A stretch of DNA of 64,000 nucleotides from the NCBI GenBank assembly GCA_001939945.1, contig MOEB01000017.1, forward strand, positions 1 through 64,000, read 5' to 3'. Position numbers and translations under genes: made by a program. Positions 9,777 to 18,299 of this stretch are shown piece after piece. The notes beneath the pieces were generated by a model, which worked only from the letters and a program-made list of their open reading frames with translations, did not search any database and was not told the DNA's origin. Each line of letters opens with the position of its first letter. The first letter of the stretch is position 1. Origin of the DNA: Aerophototrophica crusticola (GTDB lineage Bacteria > Pseudomonadota > Alphaproteobacteria > Azospirillales > Azospirillaceae).

Positions 9777-10114
9777 GATTCCCTTTCCGTAACCACGGTC
9801 TTGTTCCAGGCACGCTAAACCAAAGAGGTACGACCACGCAAACCCACGCAGGGATAGTCGGTCCCGGGCAGGCCGTGGCCGGGATGGTCATGCTGTCGCA
9901 GCGGGAAGGCCGAGCCGCGGCGTGGGCACTGCCGCCGGATGTCCAGGCCGGGCATAGCCTGGCAAGCGGCGGGTCCCACCCCGTAGGGCTTTGGGCCTAT
10001 GCGCCACGACCCCGCGGGTCTGTAGTTCGTAGACATAACCATTCGTATAGGGTGGCGCGCGCATTCTCGCCCCTAATTGAGCGAGCCTCTGACGTAAACA
10101 CGTTTAGGCACCCG
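9777..10114. other. Divergent intergenic region, propeller kinase / small membrane gene
   Basis: About 338 bases between divergent genes. The segment 10020-10110 is less G+C-rich (gtctgtagttcgtagacata, ctctgacgtaaacacgttta) and is the likely location of the plus-strand promoter for the small gene and chemoreceptor. A short near-palindrome is visible around gtagttcgtagac. No RNA gene was recognised. Confidence 0.4.
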
Positions 10115-10402
10115 ATGCGCTCCCTCCTCCCCGCGGCAGCCCTGGGCCTCCTCGGCCTGCTTGCCCTGCTGCCCACCGCCCTGCAACCCCGCCCCGGCGC
10201 GGCAGTGCTGGCCCTGTTCCCGCCCGGCTACGGGTCCGCCGCCGCCTTCTCCGCGGCGGCGGAGGCCGGGTGGCATCCGGTGGAGGGGATACGCCCCAAC
10301 CTGCTGCTGCTCCAGCCCACGGCGGCGGCACGCCGGCCGGCCGGGGCGTGGCTGGTGGTGGACGCGGCGGGCGCGCGCGGCTGCGTGGGGAGGATCGTCT
10401 GA
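10115..10402 (+). CDS. Small membrane-anchored or secreted hypothetical protein
   Basis: A 95-residue product of unknown function. It begins with a strongly hydrophobic segment, [18 protein letters not shown], that could be a signal anchor. An Ala/Gly-rich region follows, ending in [21 protein letters not shown] recognise no family. Its stop codon overlaps the ATG of the chemoreceptor gene (TGATG), so the two are probably translationally coupled, which is the main reason to believe it is real. The ribosome site upstream is weak (TTAGG). If expressed, it may be a periplasmic partner of the receptor; that is inference from position only. Confidence 0.55.
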   Translation: MRSLLPAAALGLLGLLALLPTALQPRPGAAVLALFPPGYGSAAAFSAAAEAGWHPVEGIRPNLLLLQPTAAARRPAGAWLVVDAAGARGCVGRIV

Positions 10403-11862
10403 TGGAACGGCTGCACCGCCTTCGCCTGGACATGGCGCGCTTCACCCTGGGCCTGCTCTGGGCCCACCTGCCCTTGCTCGGCCTGCTGGGCTGGGCCCAG
10501 GGGCTGGACGGGGTCTGGGGTCCCGCCCTGGCCGTGGCGGCCGTCTCGGCCATCGCCACCGCCGTCGCGTCCCGTGACGCGGGCGGGGAGCCGGCGCGCC
10601 TCGCCATCGCCGCCGCCCTGGTGGTGGCCGTCTCCGCCGTGGTCTTCGCCTACCGGGGGCATCCCTGGCAGATCGACTGGCACATGTACTACTTCGCCGC
10701 GCTGGCCGTGCTGGCCGGGTTCTGCTGCCAGAAGACCATCCTGCTTGGGGCCGGGCTGATCGCCGTCCACCACCTGTCCCTGAACGTCCTGCTGCCCCTG
10801 GCCGTGTTTCCCGGCGGCGCGGATTTCGGCCGGGTTGTGCTCCATGCCCTGGTGGTGGTGCTGGAGACGGGGGTGCTGGTCTGGCTCGCCCGCACGCTGG
10901 GCACCGCCCTGCTGTCCAGCGAGGCCGCCCTGCGGGAGGCCAGGTCCGCCCAGGCGGAGGCCGCCCGCCTCGCCGCCGCCCGCCAGGCGGAGGAAGGTGC
11001 GGCAGCCGACCGCCGCCGGCAGGAGATGCTGGCCCTGGCCGACGGGTTCGAGCGCACGGTGGGGGAGGCCCTGCTGGCCCTGACGCGTGCCACGACCCTG
11101 TCCCGGCAGGAGGCCGACCGGCTGGCCGGAACCGCCGCCGCCACCCTGGAGGAGGCCGGCCGCGCCGATGCCGCCGCCGGGTCCGCTGCCGGCGGGGTCC
11201 AGGCCATGGCCGCGGCGACAGAGCAGCTCACCGCCTCCATCGCGGAGATCAGCCGGCGGATCAACGAGGCGGCGGGCATGACCGATGGCGCCGCCCGCCA
11301 GGCCCGCTCCGCCGCCGGCACGGTGGAGGCCCTGACCCGCAGCGCCACGGCCATCGGCGACGTGGTCCGCCTGATCCAGGAGATCGCGGGCCAGACCAAC
11401 CTGCTGGCCCTGAACGCCACCATCGAGGCCGCCCGCGCCGGGGAGGCCGGCAAGGGCTTCGCCGTGGTGGCCAACGAGGTGAAGAGCCTCGCCAACCAGA
11501 CGGCCCGCGCCACGGAGGACATCGGCGCCCGCATCGCGGAGATGCAGGCCGCCACGCGGGGTGCCGTGGCGGCCATCGCCGGCATCGCCGATACCGTCGG
11601 CTCCATCGACACGGTGACCACCACCATCGCCTCCGCCGTGGAGCAGCAGGACGCCGCCACGCGGGACATCGCCGCCACCGCCCAGCGCGTCGCCGGGGAC
11701 GTGGGCGACACGGCCACCGGCATCCAGCGCCTGCGCGCTGCCACCGGGGACACGGGCCGCGCCGCTGGCACGGTCAACGGCCTCGCCGCCGACCTGTCGC
11801 GGGAGGTGGAGGCGCTGGAGCAGGGGGTAAGCCGGTTCCTCGCCACCGTCCGCGCGGCCTGA
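10402..11862 (+). CDS. Methyl-accepting chemotaxis protein
   Basis: A 486-residue chemoreceptor. The N-terminal 180 residues are hydrophobic with about five or six membrane helices ([59 protein letters not shown]) and very short loops, so there is no large periplasmic ligand domain. A helical linker rich in Ala, Arg and Glu leads to a signalling domain whose hairpin tip reads [20 protein letters not shown], followed by [20 protein letters not shown]. This class signals to CheA/CheW; a receptor with a membrane-embedded sensor may detect redox state or a lipophilic ligand, which is inference. No CheA, CheW, CheR or CheB gene is nearby. The start overlaps the previous stop by one base. Confidence 0.92.
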   Translation: MERLHRLRLDMARFTLGLLWAHLPLLGLLGWAQGLDGVWGPALAVAAVSAIATAVASRDAGGEPARLAIAAALVVAVSAVVFAYRGHPWQIDWHMYYFAALAVLAGFCCQKTILLGAGLIAVHHLSLNVLLPLAVFPGGADFGRVVLHALVVVLETGVLVWLARTLGTALLSSEAALREARSAQAEAARLAAARQAEEGAAADRRRQEMLALADGFERTVGEALLALTRATTLSRQEADRLAGTAAATLEEAGRADAAAGSAAGGVQAMAAATEQLTASIAEISRRINEAAGMTDGAARQARSAAGTVEALTRSATAIGDVVRLIQEIAGQTNLLALNATIEAARAGEAGKGFAVVANEVKSLANQTARATEDIGARIAEMQAATRGAVAAIAGIADTVGSIDTVTTTIASAVEQQDAATRDIAATAQRVAGDVGDTATGIQRLRAATGDTGRAAGTVNGLAADLSREVEALEQGVSRFLATVRAA

Positions 11863-11980
11863 CCCCACATTCCCGCAGGGCCGACCGGCGCCCAGGGGGC
11901 TGGCGCGGGGGGATGGGCGTGATGATCTGTGGAGGGCGGGCCGCCGGTGGCCCGTCCGGATTGACCGACCGCAGGCTGCC

Positions 11981-12757
11981 ATGCTCCCGACCCTCTTCCT
12001 GTCCCACGGCGCCCCCACCCTGGTGCTGGAGGATGTCCCCGCCCGAGGCTTCCTGGCCGGCCTCGGCACGCGGCTGGGCCGGCCCAAGGCCGTGCTGGTC
12101 GTCTCCGCCCATTGGGAGACGGATCGGCCGCTGGTCAGCGCCGTGCCCCGCAACGGCACCATCCATGACTTCCACGGCTTCCCCCGCGCCCTTTATGAGC
12201 TGTCCTATCCCGCCCCCGGCGACGTCGCCCTGGCGGAACGGGTGGCCGGGCTGCTGCGCGGGGCGGGACTGGGCGCCGGGCTGGACACGGCCCGCGGCCT
12301 GGACCATGGCGCCTGGGTGCCGCTGCTGCTGATGTACCCGGAGGCGGACATCCCCGTTCTCCAGCTTTCCATCCAGACCCGGCAGGGCCCCGCCTACCAT
12401 CTGGCCCTGGGCAAGGCCCTGCGCCCCCTGCGGGAGGATGGCGTGCTGGTGATCGGCAGCGGCAGCTTCACCCATGACCTGACCAGCTTCCGTGGCCAAG
12501 GGCTGGACGCGCCTGAGCCGGGCTGGGTGTCGGCGTTCGCGGACTGGACGGACAGGGCGCTGGTGGAGGGGCGGACGGACGACCTGCTGTCCTACCGCCG
12601 CCTCGCCCCACACGCCGCCCGCAACCACCCGACGGAGGAGCACCTGCTGCCCCTGTTCGCCGCCCTGGGCGCCGGGACAGAGGGCGGCAAGGCCGAACGC
12701 CTGCACCGCAGCGCGACCTTCGGCATCCTGCGCATGGACGCGTACGCGTTCGGGTGA
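11981..12757 (+). CDS. DODA-type extradiol ring-opening dioxygenase family protein
   Basis: A 258-residue member of the class III (LigB-like) dioxygenase family that includes YgiD and plant DOPA dioxygenase. Metal-binding histidines are visible in LFLSHGAPTLVLED near the N-terminus, VVSAHWETDRPLV at about 45-55, and SGSFTHDLTSF at about 165; RNHPTEEHLLPLFAALG matches the conserved C-terminal motif. Family members cleave catechol-type rings with a single active-site metal. The substrate is unknown. It is monocistronic, with 118 bases upstream, and is followed by a strong hairpin shared with a convergent gene. Confidence 0.9.
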   Translation: MLPTLFLSHGAPTLVLEDVPARGFLAGLGTRLGRPKAVLVVSAHWETDRPLVSAVPRNGTIHDFHGFPRALYELSYPAPGDVALAERVAGLLRGAGLGAGLDTARGLDHGAWVPLLLMYPEADIPVLQLSIQTRQGPAYHLALGKALRPLREDGVLVIGSGSFTHDLTSFRGQGLDAPEPGWVSAFADWTDRALVEGRTDDLLSYRRLAPHAARNHPTEEHLLPLFAALGAGTEGGKAERLHRSATFGILRMDAYAFG

Positions 12758-12786
12758 GGGGCACCGGCGCGCCAGGGAACGTGTCC

Positions 12787-12813
12787 CCCCCTCACCCCGC
12801 TGGGATGAGGGGG
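12787..12813. terminator. Rho-independent-like hairpin between convergent genes
   Basis: CCCCCTCA (12787-12794) and TGAGGGGG (12806-12813) form a perfect 8-bp stem with an 11-base loop, followed by AAAACAA. It lies between the convergent dioxygenase and VOC genes. On the minus strand the stem is preceded by T-rich sequence, so it can serve both directions. Confidence 0.65.
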
Positions 12814-12853
12814 AAAACAACGGTTGGTCACCAGTGATAGTCTGGAAGCCGTC

Positions 12854-13321
12854 CTATTTGCTCGGTGCCGCCAGGGCCCAGGTGACGCCGAACGGGTCGC
12901 GGAGCTGGCCATAGCGGTCGCCCCAGAACATGTCCTCCAGCGGGTGCAGCACCTCCGCCCCCGCCGCCACGGCCCGGTCCCACCAAGCCTGCACGTCGTC
13001 TACGTGGAGAAGTAGGTTGTAGCCCTGGTGCGGCACCTTGGTCTGGCCGTACTCGGCATAATAGTCGGCCAGCATCAGCGACCCGCCATTGATCACCAGA
13101 TGCACATGCATGGTCCGGCCCTGCTCGTCCTCCGGATGGTGCGCCACCTTGGTGGCCCCGAAGGCCCGGACATAGAAGTCGGCCGCCTTGCCCGCCCCGT
13201 CCACCGTCAGGTAGGGGCAGACGCCGCCCAGCACCGGCGGGGCGGGGGGCAGGTCCTTGGCGTACTCCGGCATCCAGACATCCTTGCCGCAGCCGCCCTC
13301 GACCGTCGTGGTGGCATCCAT
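12854..13321 (-). CDS. VOC-family (glyoxalase/PhnB-like) protein
   Basis: A 155-residue protein of the vicinal-oxygen-chelate fold. CPYLTVDGAGKAADFYVRAF opens the first beta-alpha-beta unit, MHVHLVINGGSLMLADYYAE is the central strand, and LLLHVDDVQAWWDRAVAAGA plus DMFWGDRYGQLRDPFGVTWA form the second unit. The last motif is characteristic of PhnB-type proteins. Members range from metalloenzymes to resistance proteins, so no reaction is assigned. The ATG at 13321 is preceded by GGGAGAG at proper spacing; a longer open frame reaching 13720 is rejected because it runs into the TetR gene. It lies 97 bases downstream of the TetR gene on the same strand. Confidence 0.88.
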   Translation of the reverse strand: MDATTTVEGGCGKDVWMPEYAKDLPPAPPVLGGVCPYLTVDGAGKAADFYVRAFGATKVAHHPEDEQGRTMHVHLVINGGSLMLADYYAEYGQTKVPHQGYNLLLHVDDVQAWWDRAVAAGAEVLHPLEDMFWGDRYGQLRDPFGVTWALAAPSK

Positions 13322-13418
13322 GGTGGCTCTCCCTGGGATCAGTGGTTTGTGTCCCCAGGACGGGCGGCCCGCCGCGGCGCCGACAAGCCTCCGTGAAAAT
13401 TCTTCCGCAAGGCGTCGG

Positions 13419-14042
13419 TCAGGTCTTCCCCGCCCGCAGCCCCAGCCCCCGGCCGACCCGCGCCAGCATCTCCTCCAGCACGGTCTCCACCGGGACCGCC
13501 ACCTGCACCAGGCCGCCCGTCGCCTGGCCGCGCAGGATGCCGGCGAGGCCATGCAGGGTGGACCAGACATACAGGGCGTCGGCATCCAGGTCCTGCCCCT
13601 CCACCGTTCGGCCCTCCGCCGCGTGGGCCCGGGCGATGCCCTGGCGCAGCATGTCGAAGGCATGGCAGGCGAGGCGCAGCATGTCCGGGTGGTCCGCCGG
13701 GTTGGGCAGGGGCGTGCCAAACATCAGCCGGTAATCCAGCGGCCGGGACAGGGCATAATCCATATAGGCCCGCCCCATGGCCGCGAGGTCCTCGTGGGGC
13801 GGGTTGCCGGGGGGGCGGCTTTCCAGGTGCCCGGCAAAGGCGGCGAAGGCGCGCGCCGCCATCTCCGCCAGGATGTGGTCACGGCTGGGGAAATGCTTGT
13901 ACGGGGCCTGGTGGGAGACGCCGAGCCGCCGCGCCACCTCACGCAGGCTCAACCCTTCCACCCCCTGCTCGGCCACGATGGCCAAGGCCTCGCGCACACA
14001 GGCTTCCCTCAGGTCTTCCGGTCGTCCCCTGCCCGCCGCCAT
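13419..14042 (-). CDS. TetR/AcrR-family transcriptional regulator
   Basis: A 207-residue repressor. The N-terminal helix-turn-helix reads LSLREVARRLGVSHQAPYKH, followed by FPSRDHILAEMAARAFAAF. The C-terminal half (about residues 80-195, with DYRLMFGTPLP and ALYVWSTLHGLAGILRG) resembles the WHG/TetR_C_33 ligand domain. It lies 26 bases downstream of the monooxygenase-like gene on the same strand, so the pair is probably one transcript. Two matching palindromic operators lie upstream of that gene at 14585-14637, which suggests autoregulation. The ligand is unknown. Confidence 0.93.
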   Translation of the reverse strand: MAAGRGRPEDLREACVREALAIVAEQGVEGLSLREVARRLGVSHQAPYKHFPSRDHILAEMAARAFAAFAGHLESRPPGNPPHEDLAAMGRAYMDYALSRPLDYRLMFGTPLPNPADHPDMLRLACHAFDMLRQGIARAHAAEGRTVEGQDLDADALYVWSTLHGLAGILRGQATGGLVQVAVPVETVLEEMLARVGRGLGLRAGKT

Positions 14043-14068
14043 GCCTTGCCCGACATCCTTGTTCCCGG

Positions 14069-14578
14069 TCAGTCATAGGCATACCCGTCCCGCTCCAGGA
14101 TTTCGAGGGCCTCGCGCCAGCCCAGGGGCACCTTGTCCCGCCCCAGGCTGGCGCGGGCGAACAGCATGCCGTCCAGCGCGGCGCGCTGTTCCCGCACGGC
14201 CGCGCGGTGGGCGGGGGACCGGGCGAAGGCCCTCAGGCTCTCCTCATCCTGCCACACGGTCAGGGTCCAGGCCCTCCGCCCCAGCAGTTCCGTGCGCAGG
14301 CTATATCCGACCAAGCCCGGCTGCCGGTCCATGTCGGCCTCCACCCGCCGCACATGCCGGATGAAGGCGGCACGGGCGCCCGGCTTCAGGGTCGCCTCCG
14401 TCACGGCCACCACCACCGGGCCGGCGCCGGGTGCCGTGACGCCCAGGGTCGGGTCATAGCCCGGCCCCTTGAACCCGTTGGACACGGTGCAGGCCGCCAG
14501 GGCCGGCAGGGAGAACACCAGCGCCGCCCGTGTCCTGGCAAGAACGGAAAGACGGGCGGGAACGGCGGGCGCAGGCAT
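14069..14578 (-). CDS. Antibiotic-biosynthesis-monooxygenase-like lipoprotein
   Basis: A 169-residue product with an N-terminal hydrophobic segment ending in a lipobox-like LPALAACT, which suggests export and lipidation. Residues about 50-150 form a ferredoxin-like ABM fold: VVVAVTEATLKPGARAAFIR, QPGLVGYSLRTELLGRRAWT and LTVWQDEESLRAFARSPAH. ABM-fold proteins include small quinone or aromatic monooxygenases. A lipidated form is unusual because most are cytoplasmic; if the true start were internal, the protein would be cytosolic. It shares a transcript with the TetR gene, and the promoter region carries the double operator, so it is the probable target of that repressor. Confidence 0.75.
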   Translation of the reverse strand: MPAPAVPARLSVLARTRAALVFSLPALAACTVSNGFKGPGYDPTLGVTAPGAGPVVVAVTEATLKPGARAAFIRHVRRVEADMDRQPGLVGYSLRTELLGRRAWTLTVWQDEESLRAFARSPAHRAAVREQRAALDGMLFARASLGRDKVPLGWREALEILERDGYAYD

Positions 14579-14584
14579 GACGGG

Positions 14585-14637
14585 GCTCCATGGTTGACGC
14601 TGTCAACCATGGAGCAAGTCGGTAGACACTGTCAACC
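14585..14637 (-). promoter_or_regulatory. Two tandem TetR-type operators over the promoter
   Basis: Operator 1 (14585-14615) is a perfect inverted repeat with 14-base arms around GCT; its core is GGTTGAC-gct-GTCAACC. Operator 2 (14621-14637) is GGTAGAC-act-GTCAACC, the same core with one mismatch. Their centres are 29 bases apart. Read on the minus strand, operator 2 contains TTGACA, a good -35 box, and operator 1 then covers the expected -10 and start region. Binding would block transcription of the monooxygenase-like gene and the TetR gene. Confidence 0.8.
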
Positions 14638-14683
14638 CCGAACGCCGCAAAAAGGGGGCGGCCCCCCGCCCCCTTGCCCGAAC

Positions 14684-15490
14684 TCACCCCAGCCGCTTCC
14701 GCACCCGGTCCAGCACGGCCTTGCGGGCGGGATGGATGAACAGGAAGTTGTGGATGTAGTCGGGGGTATAGCCGCCCATGCCCGGCGGCTTGGCCAGTTC
14801 CGGCCTCTGGTGGATCTGGGGGTCGAACTCGCCGATGGGGCGCAGGCGGCCATGGTCGATGAACCAGCCGTCATAGCCCAGCCCTTCCAGGAACACGCGG
14901 ATGCGCTCCCGCGCGCCGGGGACGTGGCGTTCCTCGCTGCCCACCAGCAGGGTGGGGTGGCTGCGCACCAGGGTCTGGCCCGCGCCGCGCAGGGCCGGGA
15001 ACTCATGCCCCTCCACATGCACCTTCATGAAGGCCACATCCGTCAGGCCGTAGCTGTCCAGGCGCTTCACCGGCACGGACAGGGTGCGCCGGGCGAACTC
15101 CCTGTTCACCGTGGGCTCCAACGTGTTCCGGGTGGGCAGGTCGCCGCCGCCATGCTGGGGGATGACCAGCTCGGCCTGCCCGTCCGCATCGGACAGGGCC
15201 ACCGCCTCCACCTTCACCGCCGGGCCGAAGTCGGCGCGCAGCCTGTCGGCCAGGGCCGGGAACGGCTCGAACGCATAGACCAGGCGGGAGGCACGGGCCA
15301 TCTGCCAGGTGTACAGCCCCTTGTTGGCGCCGATGTCCACGGCGGTGCCGTCCCGCTCGCACAGGCTGGGCACCAGGGGCAATTCCAGCTCCGCCCCCAC
15401 CATGGCCTTGCGCATGTGCATGGCCTGGCGCCAGGAACGGGGGACGAAGGCCTTGGCGACGCGCTTGGCGGCGGTGATCACGGCTGGCAT
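14684..15490 (-). CDS. FkbM-family methyltransferase
   Basis: A 268-residue SAM-dependent methyltransferase. The SAM motif is TAVDIGANKGLYTWQMARAS, followed by VYAFEPFPALADRLRADFG, VALSDADGQAELV and the FkbM hallmark DVAFMKVHVEGHEFPALRGA. The usual substrates are hydroxyl groups of sugars or polyketides. It is the last of four closely packed minus-strand genes (five bases after the deacetylase gene), which suggests a role in O-methylation of a surface glycan. Confidence 0.9.
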   Translation of the reverse strand: MPAVITAAKRVAKAFVPRSWRQAMHMRKAMVGAELELPLVPSLCERDGTAVDIGANKGLYTWQMARASRLVYAFEPFPALADRLRADFGPAVKVEAVALSDADGQAELVIPQHGGGDLPTRNTLEPTVNREFARRTLSVPVKRLDSYGLTDVAFMKVHVEGHEFPALRGAGQTLVRSHPTLLVGSEERHVPGARERIRVFLEGLGYDGWFIDHGRLRPIGEFDPQIHQRPELAKPPGMGGYTPDYIHNFLFIHPARKAVLDRVRKRLG

Positions 15491-15495
15491 GGGTG

Positions 15496-16173
15496 TCAGT
15501 CCCGGGTCGGGGGTGGGAACAGGGTCAGTTTCTCGGCATAGAACCCCTCGGCCAGCCCGGTGGGGCTGGCCGCCTGGATGCCGCGCAGGCGCAGCAGGCC
15601 GTGGAAGGTGTCGGGCGTGAACCAGCCCTTGCCGCGCTGGCTTTCAAAGCCCGCCATCAGCGCGTCGACCTTGGCCTGCGCCTGCGCCCCGGTCAGGGGC
15701 ACGAACAGGTTGGGGTTGCCCAGGTCGCCGTCGAACTTCGGGATCTCGTAGGCCAGGACCAGGTGGTTGCGGAAACTGTTCCAGGTCAGCTCCGCCAAAG
15801 TGCGGTGGTCCTGGTGCCGGTCATGCCGGTTGTGGGTCAGCACCAGGTCCGGCCGGGCCCAGCCCTTCAGCTCCTCCACCGCCTGCTTCACCCCGGCGAA
15901 CTCCGCGGGGAAATAGCCGTCGCGGAAGCCGTGGAACCGGGTCTCGACCTTCCCGGCGCCGCGCAGCAGCACCGACGCCCCAGCCTCCGCCTCCGCGCGG
16001 CGCCGCTCGTCCCCAGCGGAAAAGACGGCCCAGTAGACCTCCACGTCCGGCAGCTCCGCCAGCAGCCGCAGCACCGTGCCGCCGCACCCGATCTCGATGT
16101 CATCGGAATGGGCGCCCAGGCAGAGCAGCCGGAACGGCCGCCCCGCCGGGCGCTCCGGGAGCAGGCCCAGCAT
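15496..16173 (-). CDS. PIG-L family deacetylase
   Basis: A 225-residue zinc-dependent deacetylase of the LmbE/PIG-L family. The metal motif AHSDD appears in LCLGAHSDDIEIGCGGTVLR, and the second metal histidine in LVLTHNRHDRHQDHRTLAEL. Family members remove acetyl groups from N-acetylated sugars. The ATG at 16173 is three bases after the stop of the cytidylyltransferase gene, so the genes form an operon and the likely substrate is an amino-sugar precursor or glycan. Confidence 0.92.
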   Translation of the reverse strand: MLGLLPERPAGRPFRLLCLGAHSDDIEIGCGGTVLRLLAELPDVEVYWAVFSAGDERRRAEAEAGASVLLRGAGKVETRFHGFRDGYFPAEFAGVKQAVEELKGWARPDLVLTHNRHDRHQDHRTLAELTWNSFRNHLVLAYEIPKFDGDLGNPNLFVPLTGAQAQAKVDALMAGFESQRGKGWFTPDTFHGLLRLRGIQAASPTGLAEGFYAEKLTLFPPPTRD

Positions 16174-16176
16174 GCC

Positions 16177-16986
16177 CTACTCCGCCGCCAGGATGGTGGG
16201 CGGCACCTCACGCCGGCGCCAGACCTCCCACGGGGCGGGCCCGCGGGCCTGGAGCGATTCCAGCGTCTGCAAGTCCTTGAAGGTGTCGCAGCCGCGCCAG
16301 AACCCGTCATGCCGCTCCGCCACCAGCCGCCGCTCCCGCATCAGGCGGGCGAAGGGTTCCTCCACCAGCTCCTCGCCGGGGCGGACATAGTTGAAGATCT
16401 CCTTGCGGAAGGCGAAGTAGCCGGCATTGACCCACAGGTCGGCGGAGACGACATCCTCCACCCGCTCCACCACCCCGTCACCGTCCTGGCAGACGAAGTG
16501 GAAGCTGGTGTTGGGCCGGGCGGCCAGGAAGGCACCCACCACGCCCGGCCGTTCCAGTTGCCGGACCACCCGCGGCAGGGGGAAGTCGGTCAGGCCGTCG
16601 CTGTAGTTGGCCAGGAACACATCCTCCCCTTCCAGGAAGGGCTTGGCGGCCAGCAGCCGCTCCCCGATGCTGGCATTGGTGCCGGTGTCAACGAAGGTGA
16701 TGCGCCAATCGTCGATGTCCCGGGCCAGCAGATCCACTCTGCGCCCGCCGCCCGACAGGACGAAGTCGTTGGAGGCGCACTCGTCATAGTTCAGGAAGAA
16801 GTCCTTGATGACATGGCCTTTGTGGCCCAGGCACAGGATGAAGTCCTTGTGCCCGAAATGCGCGTAATAGCGCATGACGTGCCACAGGATGGGCCGGTTG
16901 CCCAGCGGGACCATGGGCTTGGGGATGCTTTCCGAATAGTCGCGCATCCGCAGGCCAAGCCCGCCGCAGAACAGGACGACCTTCAT
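16177..16986 (-). CDS. Glucose-1-phosphate cytidylyltransferase-like nucleotidyltransferase
   Basis: A 269-residue nucleotidyltransferase close to RfbF. The nucleotide loop is VVLFCGGLGLRMRDYSESIP, followed by KPMVPLGNRPILWHVMRYYA, DFILCLGHKGHVIKDFFLNY and VFLANYSDGLTDFPL (metal aspartate). It would convert a sugar-1-phosphate plus CTP to a CDP-sugar. The usual CDP-glucose 4,6-dehydratase partner is absent from this window. Its ATG overlaps the stop of the upstream methyltransferase gene by four bases (ATGA). Confidence 0.88.
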   Translation of the reverse strand: MKVVLFCGGLGLRMRDYSESIPKPMVPLGNRPILWHVMRYYAHFGHKDFILCLGHKGHVIKDFFLNYDECASNDFVLSGGGRRVDLLARDIDDWRITFVDTGTNASIGERLLAAKPFLEGEDVFLANYSDGLTDFPLPRVVRQLERPGVVGAFLAARPNTSFHFVCQDGDGVVERVEDVVSADLWVNAGYFAFRKEIFNYVRPGEELVEEPFARLMRERRLVAERHDGFWRGCDTFKDLQTLESLQARGPAPWEVWRRREVPPTILAAE

Positions 16987-18299
16987 GGCGGGTTCCCTCC
17001 CTTGCTCGTGGTGCCGTCCACCAGTTCCGGCACCGGGATCGGGACGATGAACTTGCAGCCCCATTCGGCCGTGTAGGCAAGCTGGGCCATGATCTCCGCC
17101 TTCAGGTTCCAGGGCAGGATCAGCAGCACGTCCGGCTTCTCCTCCGCGATCCGGTCCGGTGGGTGGATCGGGATGCGGGTGCCCGGCAGCAGGCGCCCGT
17201 GCTTGTAGGGGTTGCGGTCCACGGTGAAGGCCACCAGGTCGGTGCGGATGCCGCAATAGTTCAGCAGCGTGTTGCCCTTGCCCGGCGCGCCATAGGCCGC
17301 GACGCGCTTCCCCGCCCGCTTCAGCCCGATCAGCAGTTCCAACAGCCGGTAGCGCGTCTCTGCCACCCGCGCCCCAAAATTGGCATAGGCGTCGGCCCGG
17401 CGCAGGCCTGCTGCCTCCTCGTCGCCCAGCACCTTGGCCACGGCGGGGGTCATCAGGTGCCCGGCCGTCTCCCGGCAGGCGAAGACCCGCAAGGACCCGC
17501 CGTGGGTCCACAGCTCCTCCACGTCGAACACCCGCAGGCCGTGCCGGTCCAGCAGGTCCCTCACCGTGCCCAGGGAGAAGTAGCTGAAATGCTCATGGTA
17601 GATCGTGTCGAACTGGTTTCCGTCCAGCAGCCGCAGCAGGTGCGGGAACTCCAGGGTCAGCACCCCCTCCGGCTTCAGCAGGGTGGCGAGGCCGCCCACG
17701 AAGTCGTTCAGGTCCGGCACCTGGGCCAGCACGTTGTTGCCGGCGACCAGGTCCGCCTGCCGGCCCTGCCCGGCCAGTTCCGCCGCCAGGGCCTGCCCGA
17801 AGAAGTTCACCAGGGTGGGCACGCCCAGACCTTGCGCCGCCTTGGCCACGTTGGCCGCCGGCTCGATGCCCAGGCACGGGATGCCCCGTTCCACGCAGTT
17901 GCGCAGCAGGTAGCCGTCATTGCTGGCCACCTCCACCACGAAGCTGTCCGGTCCCAGCCGGAACCGGTCCGCCATGGCCGCCACATACTCGGCGGCGTGG
18001 CGCAGCCAGTCCTTTGAGAAGCTGCTGAAATAGGCATACTCGGTGAAGATGTCGTGCACCGGCACGAACTCGCCCAGCTGCGCCAGCCAGCAATGCGGGC
18101 AGACACGCACGTCCAGGGGGTAGAAGCTCTCCCCCCGCATGGCTGCCGACGGGTGCACGAAGCTTTCACACAGGGGCGACAGCCCCAGGTCCACGAAGGG
18201 CAGCAGCCCGTGCTGCCCGCAGGCGCGGCAGACCTGCTGGCCCCGCGCCCCGTCCACCGCGGCCGACCCGGCCGGCTGCGGCGTCACCAACCCGTCCAT
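16983..18299 (-). CDS. Zinc-ribbon sugar C-methyltransferase-like protein
   Basis: About 438 residues in three parts. An N-terminal zinc-binding domain has CRACGQHGLLPFVDLG and VRVCPHCWLAQLG. A central SAM methyltransferase has FVVEVASNDGYLLRNCVERG and LVAGNNVLAQVPDLNDFVGG. A C-terminal nucleotide-binding-like domain has KRVAAYGAPGKGNTLLNYCG and ILPWNLKAEIMAQL. This order is that of NDP-sugar C-3 methyltransferases such as TylC3. First gene of the four-gene operon. An in-frame GTG exists at 18308, but AAGGTG six bases before the ATG at 18299 favours the latter. A second protein of the same plan is encoded at 19598-20788 on the other side. Confidence 0.88.
   Translation of the reverse strand: MDGLVTPQPAGSAAVDGARGQQVCRACGQHGLLPFVDLGLSPLCESFVHPSAAMRGESFYPLDVRVCPHCWLAQLGEFVPVHDIFTEYAYFSSFSKDWLRHAAEYVAAMADRFRLGPDSFVVEVASNDGYLLRNCVERGIPCLGIEPAANVAKAAQGLGVPTLVNFFGQALAAELAGQGRQADLVAGNNVLAQVPDLNDFVGGLATLLKPEGVLTLEFPHLLRLLDGNQFDTIYHEHFSYFSLGTVRDLLDRHGLRVFDVEELWTHGGSLRVFACRETAGHLMTPAVAKVLGDEEAAGLRRADAYANFGARVAETRYRLLELLIGLKRAGKRVAAYGAPGKGNTLLNYCGIRTDLVAFTVDRNPYKHGRLLPGTRIPIHPPDRIAEEKPDVLLILPWNLKAEIMAQLAYTAEWGCKFIVPIPVPELVDGTTSKGGNPP

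Noticed and set aside
5259-9818. A 1519-codon plus-strand open frame opposite the propeller kinase
   Set aside because: The product is Pro/Gly/Gln/His-rich with no domain, while the minus strand encodes a full sensor kinase. It is an antisense shadow.
13322-13720. N-terminal extension of the VOC protein to 13720
   Set aside because: It overlaps the TetR gene in another frame, and a good ribosome site lies before the ATG at 13321.
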